Shown here: piece by piece, positions 34,172 to 42,728 of the stretch
How the letters are laid out: each line of letters opens with the position of its first letter
Numbering within the stretch: position 1 is the first letter of the stretch
NCBI GenBank assembly: GCA_965248255.1
Contig: CBDFIW010000004.1
Span: 2,666,001-2,730,000, forward strand
Length of the DNA: 64,000 nucleotides
Origin: JAKZVK01 sp965248255
GTDB taxonomy: Bacteria > Acidobacteriota > Terriglobia > Bryobacterales > UBA6623
Direction: 5' to 3'
The notes under the pieces: generated by a model
What the model was told of the DNA's origin: nothing
Database searches by the model: none
The model's input: only the letters and a program-made list of their open reading frames with translations
Position numbers and translations under genes: made by a program

Positions 34172-34298
34172 AGTAAGGAGACTAGTTCAGTTCAAATCGA
34201 TCTGGGGCAGGTCTGAAACCTACACCTACTGCTACAGTGGGAGGGGGCGGCGGCTGCGATAAGATGAGACTTGATCCCGGTGGTCCGAGGGGAAGCTC

Positions 34299-35594
34299 TT
34301 GGCGGACGAGGCGAGCAGCAAGCGCGAACTAGATTTCTCGGTCGAGTGGAGCGAGGTCGAAAGAGACATCGCGAAGGTCGCCGACCAGTACCGGCGGCAA
34401 GTCCGTATGCCCGGGTTCCGGCCCGGGAAAGCGCCGGCGGCCGTGGTCCGCGCACGCCACTGGAAGGACATCAAGCAGGAGGTCATCGAGAGGCTGCTGC
34501 CCAAGCTGTTCTGGGAGAGGGCCAAAGAAGAGAGTTTCAAGGTGATCGGCTCGCCCGACGTCACCGATCTGCACTTCGAGAATGGTGAGACGGTCACCTT
34601 TCGGGCCGAGTTCGAGGTGCGGTCCGAGTTCGAGTTGGGTGAGTATCTGCGCATCGAAGTCCCCTATACGGAGCCTCAGGTGACCGACGAGGAGGTCGGT
34701 CAGGAGCTCGAGCGGCTGCGGGAGCGGCACGTCAGCTACTTAAACCTCGACCCCAGGCCGCTCGAGGACGGCGATGTCGCGGTTTTGTCTCTCAAGAGCA
34801 TCGGGCACTCGCCCAAAATCGACCAAGACGAGATGATGCTCGGGATCGGCGAGGAAGCGACGCTGCCCGAGTTCACCGAGAACCTGCGAGGCAAGAGTCC
34901 GGGGGGCGAGGCCGAGTTCGACGTAACGTATCCCGACGACTACGGCAGCGAGCAGCTCGCCGGCAAGACCGTGCGCTTTGACGCCAAGGTCGTCGCGCTT
35001 CGCAAGAAGGAGCTGCCCGAGTTGAACGATGACTTCGCAGCCGACGTGGGCAACTTCCCAAGTCTCGACGAGCTTCGCACGCAGATCCGCGAGAGTATCG
35101 CGGCCCATCGCCGCCGGCACGAGATGTCGGTCGCGAAGGACAAGCTGGTCGACACGCTGGTCGGGCGGCACCCGTTCCCGGTTCCCGAGAAGATGGTGGA
35201 CCGCCAGATCGCGAGTCGGGCTGAACGGCAGATGCGCCAGTTGGCCGAGCAGGGCGTCGATCCCTCGAAGCTCGATCTGGACTGGAGCAAGATCCGCACC
35301 GACCAGCGGGAAGCGGCGGTGCGTGACGTGCGCGCGGGGTTCATCCTGGAGCGCATCGCTGAAGTGGAAGCGATCGAGGTCAGCTCTGATGAGATGGACG
35401 AGCAGATTCGCCGCTACGCCGACCAGAACAAGAAGACCGTCGCCAATGCCCGAGCGGAGTTGGCTGAGGATGGCACGTTGGATCGTGTTAAGGTCCAGAT
35501 GCGCAACGAGAAAGCCCTGAACTTCCTTTTTGACGAGGCGCAGAAAGTCGATCAAGAAGTGAGCGCGGCGAGCGAGCATAGGGCTGCGTCATAG
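34299..35594 (+). CDS. tig: Trigger factor
   Basis: A 431-residue ribosome-associated chaperone and peptidyl-prolyl isomerase. The ribosome-binding loop pattern GFRPGKAP is at residues ~39-46, then a PPIase-like domain (GDVAVLSLK to VVALRKKELPELNDDFA) and a long helical C-terminal arm domain. The start is TTG at 34299, supported by GAGGGGA about 7 nt before it; no ATG precedes the conserved strand. It is followed by clpP 72 nt on, the usual tig-clpP order, though the expected clpX is missing downstream. Confidence 0.93.
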   Translation: MADEASSKRELDFSVEWSEVERDIAKVADQYRRQVRMPGFRPGKAPAAVVRARHWKDIKQEVIERLLPKLFWERAKEESFKVIGSPDVTDLHFENGETVTFRAEFEVRSEFELGEYLRIEVPYTEPQVTDEEVGQELERLRERHVSYLNLDPRPLEDGDVAVLSLKSIGHSPKIDQDEMMLGIGEEATLPEFTENLRGKSPGGEAEFDVTYPDDYGSEQLAGKTVRFDAKVVALRKKELPELNDDFAADVGNFPSLDELRTQIRESIAAHRRRHEMSVAKDKLVDTLVGRHPFPVPEKMVDRQIASRAERQMRQLAEQGVDPSKLDLDWSKIRTDQREAAVRDVRAGFILERIAEVEAIEVSSDEMDEQIRRYADQNKKTVANARAELAEDGTLDRVKVQMRNEKALNFLFDEAQKVDQEVSAASEHRAAS

Positions 35595-35666
35595 AAGAGC
35601 CGGCCTGCCAGCCCTACATCTCCGGCCCGAGCGGGCCCGCACCGAAAGACACGAGAAGGAGCTTAC

Positions 35667-36287
35667 ATGGCAACGTCACCCCAACCCCAGGCCGGTTTGG
35701 TTCCGATGGTGGTCGAGCAGACCAGCCGGGGCGAACGCGCCTACGACATCTACTCGCGGCTGCTGCGGGACAACATCATCTTCGTCGGCTTCCCGATCGA
35801 CGATGCCGCGGCGAATTTGATCACGGCCCAGTTGCTATTCCTCGAGGCCGAAAACCCGGATCGCGACATCTGGCTCTACATTAACTCGCCCGGAGGCTCG
35901 ATCACCGCCGGTATGGCGATCTATGACACGATGCAGTTCGTCCGCCCCGACATCACCACGGTTTGTGTCGGCCAGGCGGCTTCGATGGCTGCGGTTTTGC
36001 TCGCGGCCGGGGCGAAGGGGAAACGCCATGCGCTGCCGAACTCTCGGATCTTGCTGCACCAGCCCTCTATCGCAGGAGGGCTCGCTGGGCAAGCGACCGA
36101 CATCGACATCCATGCCCGTGAGATCCTGCGAATGAGGGAGAACCTCAACAAGATCATCGCCGGCCACACCGGCCAAACGGTCGAGACGATCGCGAAAGAC
36201 GTCGAGCGCGATTTCATCCTCGACGCCGACAAAGCCAAGAAATATGGCGTGATCGACGAGATCATCTTCAAGAAGAGTCAGGAGTAG
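35667..36287 (+). CDS. clpP: ATP-dependent Clp protease proteolytic subunit
   Basis: The 206-residue serine protease has Ser106 in VGQAASMAA and His131 in ILLHQPS. NSPGGSITAGMAIYD and a C-terminal DADKAKKYGVID segment also match ClpP. It assembles into a tetradecameric barrel fed by an unfoldase. AAGGAG lies 7 nt before the ATG. clpX does not follow; frdA starts instead after 121 nt with its own promoter. Confidence 0.97.
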   Translation: MATSPQPQAGLVPMVVEQTSRGERAYDIYSRLLRDNIIFVGFPIDDAAANLITAQLLFLEAENPDRDIWLYINSPGGSITAGMAIYDTMQFVRPDITTVCVGQAASMAAVLLAAGAKGKRHALPNSRILLHQPSIAGGLAGQATDIDIHAREILRMRENLNKIIAGHTGQTVETIAKDVERDFILDADKAKKYGVIDEIIFKKSQE

Positions 36288-36368
36288 CCAAGAGCGGGTG
36301 GGAGTTGACTCCGCAGTCTCTTCGTTGCTACAGGCAAGGTCCAGGCGGGGGGCTCTGCGCTGTTCCCG

Positions 36369-36397
36369 TTGAAACCTGACTGCTTGTCACGTATGAT
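36369..36397 (+). promoter_or_regulatory. frdA: Sigma70 promoter of frdABCD
   Basis: TTGAAA (36369-36374) and TATGAT (36392-36397), with a 17-nt spacer, end 11 nt before the GTG start of frdA, so the 5' leader would be only about 5 nt. No FNR-type palindrome (TTGAT-N4-ATCAA) is present. Confidence 0.65.
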
Positions 36398-36408
36398 CTT
36401 AGATTCTC

Positions 36409-38151
36409 GTGCCAACGCCCGTTCATGATGTATTGATCGTCGGGGGAGGCGGCGCCGGCCTTCGCGCCGCGATCGCCGTCGCGGAAGCCGACCCGAAGCT
36501 CAAGGTGGCCATCGTCTCGAAGGTCTACCCCATGCGAAGCCACACCGTCTCGGCCGAGGGCGGATCCGCCGCGGTCATAGCCGACGACGACAGTCTCGAA
36601 GAACACATCTATGACACGATCTCGGGCGGCGACTGGTTGTGCGATCAGGATGCGGTCGAGATGTTCGTGAACGAGGCTCCCAACGAGCTGCTGCGTCTCG
36701 AGCACTGGGGCTGCCCCTGGAGCCGACGAGACAACGGCCGAGTCAACGTACGCCCGTTCGGCGGCATGAAAAAGAAGCGAACCTGGTTTGCCGCCGACAA
36801 GACCGGTTTCCACATGCTTCACACGCTGTTCCAGACCAGCTTGAAGTACGCCTCCGTCACCCGCTACGACGAATGGTTTGTCACTCGGTTGCTGGTAGAC
36901 GACGGGCGGGTCCAGGGCGTTGTCGCCATGGACCTGGCGAGCGGAAGCATCGAAGCGATCACCGCCAAGGCCGTCATCATCTGCACGGGCGGTTGCGGCA
37001 AAGTCTTTCCGTTCACGACCAACGCCAACATCAAGAATGGCGACGGCGTGGCCATGGCTTTCCGAGCCGGGGCCCCGTTGAAAGACATGGAATTCGTGCA
37101 GTACCATCCCACCGGTCTGCCCTTCACAGGAATCCTGATTACCGAGGCGACGCGGGCCGAAGGAGGCTACCTCCTCAACAAGGACGGGTACCGGTATCTG
37201 CAGGACTACGACCTCGGCAAGCCCGAACCGGAGCCGGTACTTCGCAGCATGGAGCTAGGCCCCCGCGACCGGCTGTCGCAAGCCTTCGAGCAAGAGCGCC
37301 AGAAGGGCCACACGATCGAAGGTCCCTACGGCCCGATCGTGCATTTGGACCTGACGCATCTGGGAGAGGAGGTCATCAACACCCGACTCCCATTCGTGCG
37401 GGAATTGTGCCAGAAGTATCAGAACATCGATCCCGTCACTGAGTTGATCCCGGTGCGGCCCGTTGTACACTACGTAATGGGGGGTGTTCACACCGATCCG
37501 AATGGCGCCACTCCCTTGGAAGGACTTTATGCCGCTGGGGAAGCGGCGTGCGTCAGCATCAACGGCGCGAACCGCTTGGGGTCGAATTCCCTTACCGAGC
37601 TACTGGTCTTCGGAGCGCGTGCCGGAGCCCAGGCGGCCGCTCATGCTTCCGAGTCCCGGGAAGTCAGCGCGGCGATTGACGCGCAGGCGACCGACGAGAA
37701 AAGGCGCTTGGAGGATGGGTTCCTCCACAAGGCCGGCGGCTCGGAGTCAATCGCGACGATTCGGGAGGAAATGCAAAAGACGATGGAGGAAGGCGCGGGC
37801 ATCTATCGCACCGGCAGCGCCCTCGAGGCTTCGGCAAGCAAGCTCGCCGAACTGAAGGAGCGCTTTCGCGACATCGCCATCGCGGACAGCAGCCGCATCT
37901 TCAATACCGAGCTAACGTCGGCTATCGAACTCTCCTTCATGCTTGACATCGGTGAAGCGATGTTGCATTCCGCCTTGAATCGAAAAGAGTCCCGCGGCGC
38001 TCATCAGCGCACCGACTTTCCGAAGAGAGATGACCAGGAATACCTGGCTCACTCGCTTGTGCACCGCAACGAAGATGGGTCCTGCCGAGTAGACCTGCTG
38101 CCGGTCACGATCACTCGCTGGCCGCCAGGCGAGAGGGTTTACGGAAGGTAG
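36409..38151 (+). CDS. frdA: Fumarate reductase / succinate dehydrogenase flavoprotein subunit
   Basis: The 580-residue flavoprotein has the FAD Rossmann motif VGGGGAGLRAA, the covalent-FAD His45 in MRSHTVSAEGGS, GGDWLCDQDAVE, PTGLPFTGILITEATR and the active-site region VVHYVMGGVHTD. The sequence follows E. coli FrdA more closely than SdhA throughout. The FrdC- and FrdD-type anchors downstream confirm the FrdABCD architecture. It interconverts fumarate and succinate coupled to the quinone pool; the working direction cannot be read from sequence. GTG start at 36409, no Shine-Dalgarno. Confidence 0.94.
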   Translation: MPTPVHDVLIVGGGGAGLRAAIAVAEADPKLKVAIVSKVYPMRSHTVSAEGGSAAVIADDDSLEEHIYDTISGGDWLCDQDAVEMFVNEAPNELLRLEHWGCPWSRRDNGRVNVRPFGGMKKKRTWFAADKTGFHMLHTLFQTSLKYASVTRYDEWFVTRLLVDDGRVQGVVAMDLASGSIEAITAKAVIICTGGCGKVFPFTTNANIKNGDGVAMAFRAGAPLKDMEFVQYHPTGLPFTGILITEATRAEGGYLLNKDGYRYLQDYDLGKPEPEPVLRSMELGPRDRLSQAFEQERQKGHTIEGPYGPIVHLDLTHLGEEVINTRLPFVRELCQKYQNIDPVTELIPVRPVVHYVMGGVHTDPNGATPLEGLYAAGEAACVSINGANRLGSNSLTELLVFGARAGAQAAAHASESREVSAAIDAQATDEKRRLEDGFLHKAGGSESIATIREEMQKTMEEGAGIYRTGSALEASASKLAELKERFRDIAIADSSRIFNTELTSAIELSFMLDIGEAMLHSALNRKESRGAHQRTDFPKRDDQEYLAHSLVHRNEDGSCRVDLLPVTITRWPPGERVYGR

Positions 38152-38292
38152 GAGGCTTGCGGACTGCGGCAAGTCGGTTGCCTAGGGTTGCACCATGACA
38201 GGTTCCTATACCGCCAGGTACACGACACGGCCAACGAGCTATGCAAGCAGGTGGGGTTGAAACCGAAGTTTGGAGAGGCAGACGGTAGTCCG

Positions 38293-39036
38293 ATGCCGGA
38301 AACGATTACGCTCGAAGTGACTCGCTATTCCCCTGAGGGCGACGAGGAGCCGAGACAGCAGGAGTTCGAAGTTCCCTATCGGGAAGACTGGGTCATTCTC
38401 GACGCGCTCAACCACATCAAAGATCAGATCGACGGGTCTCTTTCCTATCGCTGGTCGTGCCGCATGGGGATCTGCGGAAGCTGCGGCATGATGGTCAACG
38501 GCGAGCCGACGCTCACCTGTGCCACGTTTCTACACAGCTACCTCCCAGGGCCCATTCGTGTCGAGCCGCTTCGATACTTCCCGGTTGTGCGAGACCTGGT
38601 CATCGACATGAACGATTTCCTGGTGAAGCTGCAGAAGGTCAATCCGTGGATCGTTCGAGAAGAAGAGAAGCCCTTGGAAGAAGGGGAATATTTACAGAGC
38701 CCCGAGCAGTTGGACACCTTCAAACAGTTCAGTATGTGCATTAACTGCATGCTGTGCTACTCAGCCTGCCCGGTTTACGGACTGGACAAAGAGTTCATCG
38801 GGCCGGCGGCGATCGCACTGGCGCAACGCTACAATCTCGACTCACGCGACCAGGGGGCGGACGATCGTCTCAACGTCCTTTCCCAGCACGAGGGGATCTG
38901 GGATTGCACCTTCGTCGGCGAATGCACCCGGGTATGTCCGAAGAAGGTGGATCCCGCCGGCGCCATTCAGCAGTACAAGGTGGCGGCCACCACCGACTGG
39001 TTTAAGTCGCTTCTGATGCCGTGGGGTTCGAAATGA
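38293..39036 (+). CDS. frdB: Fumarate reductase iron-sulfur subunit
   Basis: A ~247-residue protein. The plant-type [2Fe-2S] Cys set is SCRMGICGSCGMMVNG...LTC. Two later Cys clusters, CINCMLCYSACP and CTRVCPKKVDP, bind the [4Fe-4S] and [3Fe-4S] centres. Family proteins begin close to the ATG at 38293 (MPETITLEVTRYSPE); the frame is open back to a TTG at 38188, but those 35 residues are not family-like. It overlaps frdC by 4 bp. Confidence 0.94.
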   Translation: MPETITLEVTRYSPEGDEEPRQQEFEVPYREDWVILDALNHIKDQIDGSLSYRWSCRMGICGSCGMMVNGEPTLTCATFLHSYLPGPIRVEPLRYFPVVRDLVIDMNDFLVKLQKVNPWIVREEEKPLEEGEYLQSPEQLDTFKQFSMCINCMLCYSACPVYGLDKEFIGPAAIALAQRYNLDSRDQGADDRLNVLSQHEGIWDCTFVGECTRVCPKKVDPAGAIQQYKVAATTDWFKSLLMPWGSK

Positions 39037-39446
39037 ATCAAGACGCAGACACGTCCGTCACGTCCAAGACCTATCTGCCGCCCATGCCGACCTTTTGGTG
39101 GCTTCAGACGCGGCCGTTCATTAAGTTCATGGCAAGGGAGATGAGTTCCTTCTTCGTGGCGTACCTCGTTGTCATCACGCTGATGTTGGTGAACGCTTTG
39201 ATCAACGGGCCTGAGGCGTACGAGGAATTTCAGGCCTGCCTCGCGAGTCCCATCATGGTGGCCATCAGTGGCGTGGGTCTGCTTTTTGCCCTATTCCACA
39301 CCGTCACCTGGTTTAACGCGACGCCCCGGGCCGTGGTGGTTCGCATCGGTGGAAAGAAACTTCCCGAGGCAATGATCATTGGGCCGAACTACGTGGCGTG
39401 GGTCGTGATCTCCGCCTTCGTGGCCTGGGTGGTCGTGGGGGGCTGA
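39033..39446 (+). CDS. frdC: Fumarate reductase membrane anchor subunit C
   Basis: A 137-residue protein with three predicted membrane helices, matching FrdC: YLPPMPTFWWLQTRPFIKFM, then NALINGPEAYEEF (compare NGPEAW in E. coli) and LLFALFHTVTWFNATPRA. It anchors FrdAB to the membrane and contributes to the quinone site. The ATG at 39033 overlaps the frdB stop (ATGA), and frdD starts on the base after its stop codon. Confidence 0.9.
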   Translation: MNQDADTSVTSKTYLPPMPTFWWLQTRPFIKFMAREMSSFFVAYLVVITLMLVNALINGPEAYEEFQACLASPIMVAISGVGLLFALFHTVTWFNATPRAVVVRIGGKKLPEAMIIGPNYVAWVVISAFVAWVVVGG

Positions 39447-39800
39447 ATGGCAAAGAAATCAAGTGAACCGTTCTTTTGGGGCATCTTTAGCGCCGGCGGC
39501 GTCGTGACAGCCCTTCTGGTACCCGTGCACCTCCTGCTTTTCGGCTTGGCGTTCCCGCTGGGATGGATCGAAGCGCCTAGCTACGAAAGTCTCCGAGGTT
39601 TGATCGCACACCCGCTCACCCAGCTCTATCTCTTCGTACTGTGCTCGCTGGGGTTGTTTCATTGGGCCCACCGGTTCCGGCACACGCTCTACGATGCTTT
39701 TCAAATCAAGCATTTGGGCGGGCTGGTGGCAGTGCTCTGCTATGGAGCGGCCCTGGTGGGGACCGCTGTGGCCGCCTATCTCGTGCTGAGCGTTTCCTAG
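39447..39800 (+). CDS. frdD: Fumarate reductase membrane anchor subunit D
   Basis: A 117-residue, three-helix protein that follows FrdD: EPFFWGIFSAGGVVTALLVP (E. coli EPVFWGLFGAGG), LAFPLGWI, and LFHWAHRFRHTLYDAFQIK (E. coli LHRMHHAMHDLKIH). The first base of its ATG follows the last base of the frdC stop. Together frdABCD is the complete four-subunit complex without a heme b anchor. Confidence 0.9.
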   Translation: MAKKSSEPFFWGIFSAGGVVTALLVPVHLLLFGLAFPLGWIEAPSYESLRGLIAHPLTQLYLFVLCSLGLFHWAHRFRHTLYDAFQIKHLGGLVAVLCYGAALVGTAVAAYLVLSVS

Positions 39801-39861
39801 TCGGCGGGCCGATGCGTCGAGCGGGTCCGCGCGATCAGGGAGACGTGAGCAAGGACCCCTT

Positions 39862-39886
39862 GCCGAGCCGCGACCGTGAGGGAGCG
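39862..39886 (-). repeat. Dispersed repeat, family 2
   Basis: On the minus strand it reads CGCTCCCTCACGGTCGCGGC plus TCGGC, differing at only three of 25 positions from the copy at 49117-49141. Confidence 0.6.
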
Positions 39887-40019
39887 TTGATGGCCTTCGT
39901 GCCTTCGTGGCCGCTTAGGTATCGCGGGCGGCAGCTTCCGATCCTGGGCTCCCTTTTCGGGGCTTCTACTCCTGTAGGAACTGTACCCACCGGCAACATG
40001 CAACCATGGTCTGAATCCG

Positions 40020-41090
40020 GTGCCGAGACGTCTGAGTCACGACAAAACGCGCAACCTCGTCCATGCACTACTGCGCTGGTACCGCCGCGACCACCGGGAC
40101 CTCCCCTGGCGCAATACGCGCGATCCCTACCACATCTGGGTGTCTGAGATCATGCTGCAGCAGACGCGTGTGACCGCTGTCATCCCCTACTACGAGCGTT
40201 TCCTTCAGCGCTTCCCGACCATCGAAGGCCTGGCGAACGCCCCGGAACAACAACTCCTCGAATGTTGGAGCGGTCTGGGCTACTACCGCCGCGCCCGGCA
40301 GATGCAGCAGGCCGCCCGACGGATGGTCCGGGAGCACCGGGGCGAATTCTCGCGCGACTACGATTCGATTCGCGCGCTCCCGGGGATCGGCGCCTACACC
40401 GCGGCCGCACTGGCCAGCATCGCGTTCGGCCTTCCCCACGCCGTGGTCGACGGCAACGTTCTCCGCGTCCTCACACGATTGTTCAACGATGCGGGAGATA
40501 TCTCGAAGGCCGAAGTCCGCGCCCGAATCGAGAAGCAGGCGCAGAGCTTAGGTGAAGCCGGTGCACCCCGGCGCTTCGGCCTGTTCAACCAAGCCGTCAT
40601 GGAGCTGGGAGCGACCCTCTGCCTACCGCGCAATCCGCGCTGCCTGTTGTGTCCTCTCGCGGGGGAGTGCGCGGCCCGCAAGAAGGGTCTCGAAAACCAG
40701 CGGCCGGTTAAGGCGAGAAAGACCAAGGCCGAAAAGCTAGATATGGCCGTTGCCGTGGTCCGCCGGGGGACGAAACTGCTGTTGCGACAGCGCCCCGCCG
40801 ACCTGCCGCTGATGCCGGGCTTCTGGGAACTGCCCGAAATCTCGGGCAAAAAGATCGGCGCGAACTGCTTCAACCGCCTGGGACTCACTCGGATCGAGAG
40901 CCTGGGCGAGTTCCGCCACGGCATCACGTTTCGCGACTACCGGGGCCGCGTCTACCGCGCCCGGCTGCGAGGCAAGGCGCCTCGCGGATACCGCTGGGTT
41001 GCACCGGACCGGCTGTCCGATGTGGCCTTGACCACGGTCACGCGCAAGGCCCTGGCTGTGGCGGACATTGCGCTTACATCCGAAAAATAG
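40020..41090 (+). CDS. mutY: A/G-specific adenine glycosylase
   Basis: The 356-residue repair enzyme removes adenine paired with 8-oxoguanine. Catalytic Glu43 (SEIMLQQTRV), helix-hairpin-helix LPGIGAYTAAALASIAFG and Asp144 (VVDGNVLRV) are present, followed by the [4Fe-4S] Cys set CLPRNPRCLLCPLAGEC. A C-terminal NUDIX-like recognition domain with RQRPADLPLMPGFWELPE completes the usual layout. The start is GTG at 40020, with no good ribosome binding site. About 220 nt without a gene, holding one family-2 repeat, separates it from frdD. Confidence 0.95.
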   Translation: MPRRLSHDKTRNLVHALLRWYRRDHRDLPWRNTRDPYHIWVSEIMLQQTRVTAVIPYYERFLQRFPTIEGLANAPEQQLLECWSGLGYYRRARQMQQAARRMVREHRGEFSRDYDSIRALPGIGAYTAAALASIAFGLPHAVVDGNVLRVLTRLFNDAGDISKAEVRARIEKQAQSLGEAGAPRRFGLFNQAVMELGATLCLPRNPRCLLCPLAGECAARKKGLENQRPVKARKTKAEKLDMAVAVVRRGTKLLLRQRPADLPLMPGFWELPEISGKKIGANCFNRLGLTRIESLGEFRHGITFRDYRGRVYRARLRGKAPRGYRWVAPDRLSDVALTTVTRKALAVADIALTSEK

Positions 41091-41191
41091 CGGTACAACC
41101 GAAACTTGCGGCCCACGACAGGAGTTAACTAGTAGTAGAGAGGGTCCACAAATAGCCGAGGCCCCCAGCAGGACACGTTCAGGGTGAGGTT

Positions 41192-42643
41192 ATGAATTCT
41201 CGGAGAGCGATGGTCGGGATGTTGTTGACCCTGTTTTTCTGTTTCCCGCTCTTTCTTCTTTCCGAGCGGGACGGTCCGGAACCTCGTAGGACCAACGGCA
41301 AGCTCGCCAGCGGGGTCAACTTCCCTGGCGAAGACACCTGTGGTAACTCCGAATGCCACAACGTGACGCCAAACACCGGGGCCGGCAGCGTCGAGATGTC
41401 CATCAACGGCGGGCCGATTGACAACTACCGCTACGCGCCCGGAGAGACGGTCCTCGTCCAGGTCAAGGTGAGCGATCCCGATCCGCTGCAGCAGCGCTTC
41501 GGATTTCAGATCACCTCGCGGACGCCGGACGGCTGTCAACAGGCGGGGACGTTTGCGCCGTCGGGGACGGACCCGCAGGTGCAGATCATCGAGGACTTCG
41601 ATCGGTTCGACCCGTGCCCTCCGCTGACTCGCGGGCTTCAGTTTCCCGAGCACATCTTCCCAAAGTTCGGTCCTGACATGGCCACCTACGAGGTAAACTG
41701 GACCGCCCCGGGGACGAACATCGGCCCAATCGTCTTCGCTGCCGGAGGCAACGGCGCCAACGGCGACCAGGATAACACCGGCGACAACATCTATCACAGC
41801 CAAGCCACGATCGAACCAGCCGGCGGTGGCGGCGAGCCTACCCACGAGGTCACCGGCGTCTTCGACGCCGCCGGGTTCCAAGACCTGATCTCACCCGGCT
41901 CCATCGTCGCGATTGGCGGAGAGTTTACCGACCAGACGGCAGTGGCCTCCAGCGTCCCCTTAAGCTTGAACCTCAACGGCTTTTCCGTGACCTTCAACGG
42001 GCTGCCGGGTGCTCTTTTCGGTGTCTTCGAGGGAGACGACTTCGGAGTGCCGTTTGACCAAGCCAATGTGCAGGTGCCGTGGCTCCTCGACACCAGCGCC
42101 GGTGCCGTGGATGTGGTCGTCAATTGGGACAACGGCGCGCTCAGCGAGTCGAGTCGCGCCAAGGTGTCGAGTGCGCCCTTTGCAGCCAACGCCGCTCCGG
42201 CCTCGCCCGGGATCTTCGCCATCGGTCTGCAAGCAATCGTCACGAATTTCAGTTTGGCCGGCGACGACGTCATTCCGGGATCGTTTGCCCAGCCCGCCAA
42301 CTCAATACCGGGGGTGGACAACCAGCCCGCGGCGATTGGCGGCGTGATCACGATATGGTGCAACGGCCTTGGGCCGGTGACGCCGTTGCCTCCGACAGGC
42401 GCCGCTCCAGGCACGACGCTCTTCGTGGAGAAGATCATACGGGTACTGGTCGGCGGGGAGCAGGCGACGGTGCTCGCAAGTGTTCTGCATCCCGATCTGG
42501 TAGGCCTGAATCAGATCAACGCCTTTGTGCCCGAGGGGGTAACTCCGGGCGACGCAGTGCCGATCGTGATCGAAGTCGACTGCGACGGCGAGGTTTTCCG
42601 CAGCCGTGCCGATGTGGCCATCGCTGTGCGGCCGCGTCCGTAA
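41192..42643 (+). CDS. Exported protein: choice-of-anchor V-like N-domain plus TIGR03437 C-domain
   Basis: The 483-residue protein has a signal peptide (hydrophobic MLLTLFFCFPLFLL), then a Reeler-like segment beginning GVNFPGEDTCGNSECHN and containing GSVEMSINGGPI and SDPDPLQQRFGFQIT. Residues ~240-480 match the TIGR03437 'Solibacter' C-terminal domain: VFDAAGFQDLISPGSIVAI, QANVQVPWLLD, GVITIWCNGLGPV and LNQINAFVPEGV. Such proteins are thought to be secreted adhesin- or matrix-like. The heme-like CX4CH (Cys50, Cys55, His56) replaces the common CXXCH of this N-domain. GGTGAGG precedes the ATG. Confidence 0.87.
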   Translation: MNSRRAMVGMLLTLFFCFPLFLLSERDGPEPRRTNGKLASGVNFPGEDTCGNSECHNVTPNTGAGSVEMSINGGPIDNYRYAPGETVLVQVKVSDPDPLQQRFGFQITSRTPDGCQQAGTFAPSGTDPQVQIIEDFDRFDPCPPLTRGLQFPEHIFPKFGPDMATYEVNWTAPGTNIGPIVFAAGGNGANGDQDNTGDNIYHSQATIEPAGGGGEPTHEVTGVFDAAGFQDLISPGSIVAIGGEFTDQTAVASSVPLSLNLNGFSVTFNGLPGALFGVFEGDDFGVPFDQANVQVPWLLDTSAGAVDVVVNWDNGALSESSRAKVSSAPFAANAAPASPGIFAIGLQAIVTNFSLAGDDVIPGSFAQPANSIPGVDNQPAAIGGVITIWCNGLGPVTPLPPTGAAPGTTLFVEKIIRVLVGGEQATVLASVLHPDLVGLNQINAFVPEGVTPGDAVPIVIEVDCDGEVFRSRADVAIAVRPRP

Positions 42644-42667
42644 CGCGGCGGCCCCTTAACAGTAAGA

Positions 42668-42689
42668 GCGACCCCTTCAGTCGCGGCTC
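42668..42689 (+). repeat. Dispersed repeat, family 2 (diverged copy)
   Basis: GCGACCCCTTCAGTCGCGGC followed by TC; a short hairpin (GCGAC/GTCGC) with the same right side as the 49112-49141 copy. Confidence 0.4.
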
Positions 42690-42728
42690 CTTGCCGGCTT
42701 CACCAGACGCACCAGGCTAAGAGCTTGG

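Noticed and set aside
34740..35579. Open frame on the minus strand (279 codons)
   Set aside because: Antisense shadow of tig.
36369..36408. FNR site at frdA
   Set aside because: No TTGAT-N4-ATCAA-like dyad could be found; TTGAAA fits as a -35 hexamer.
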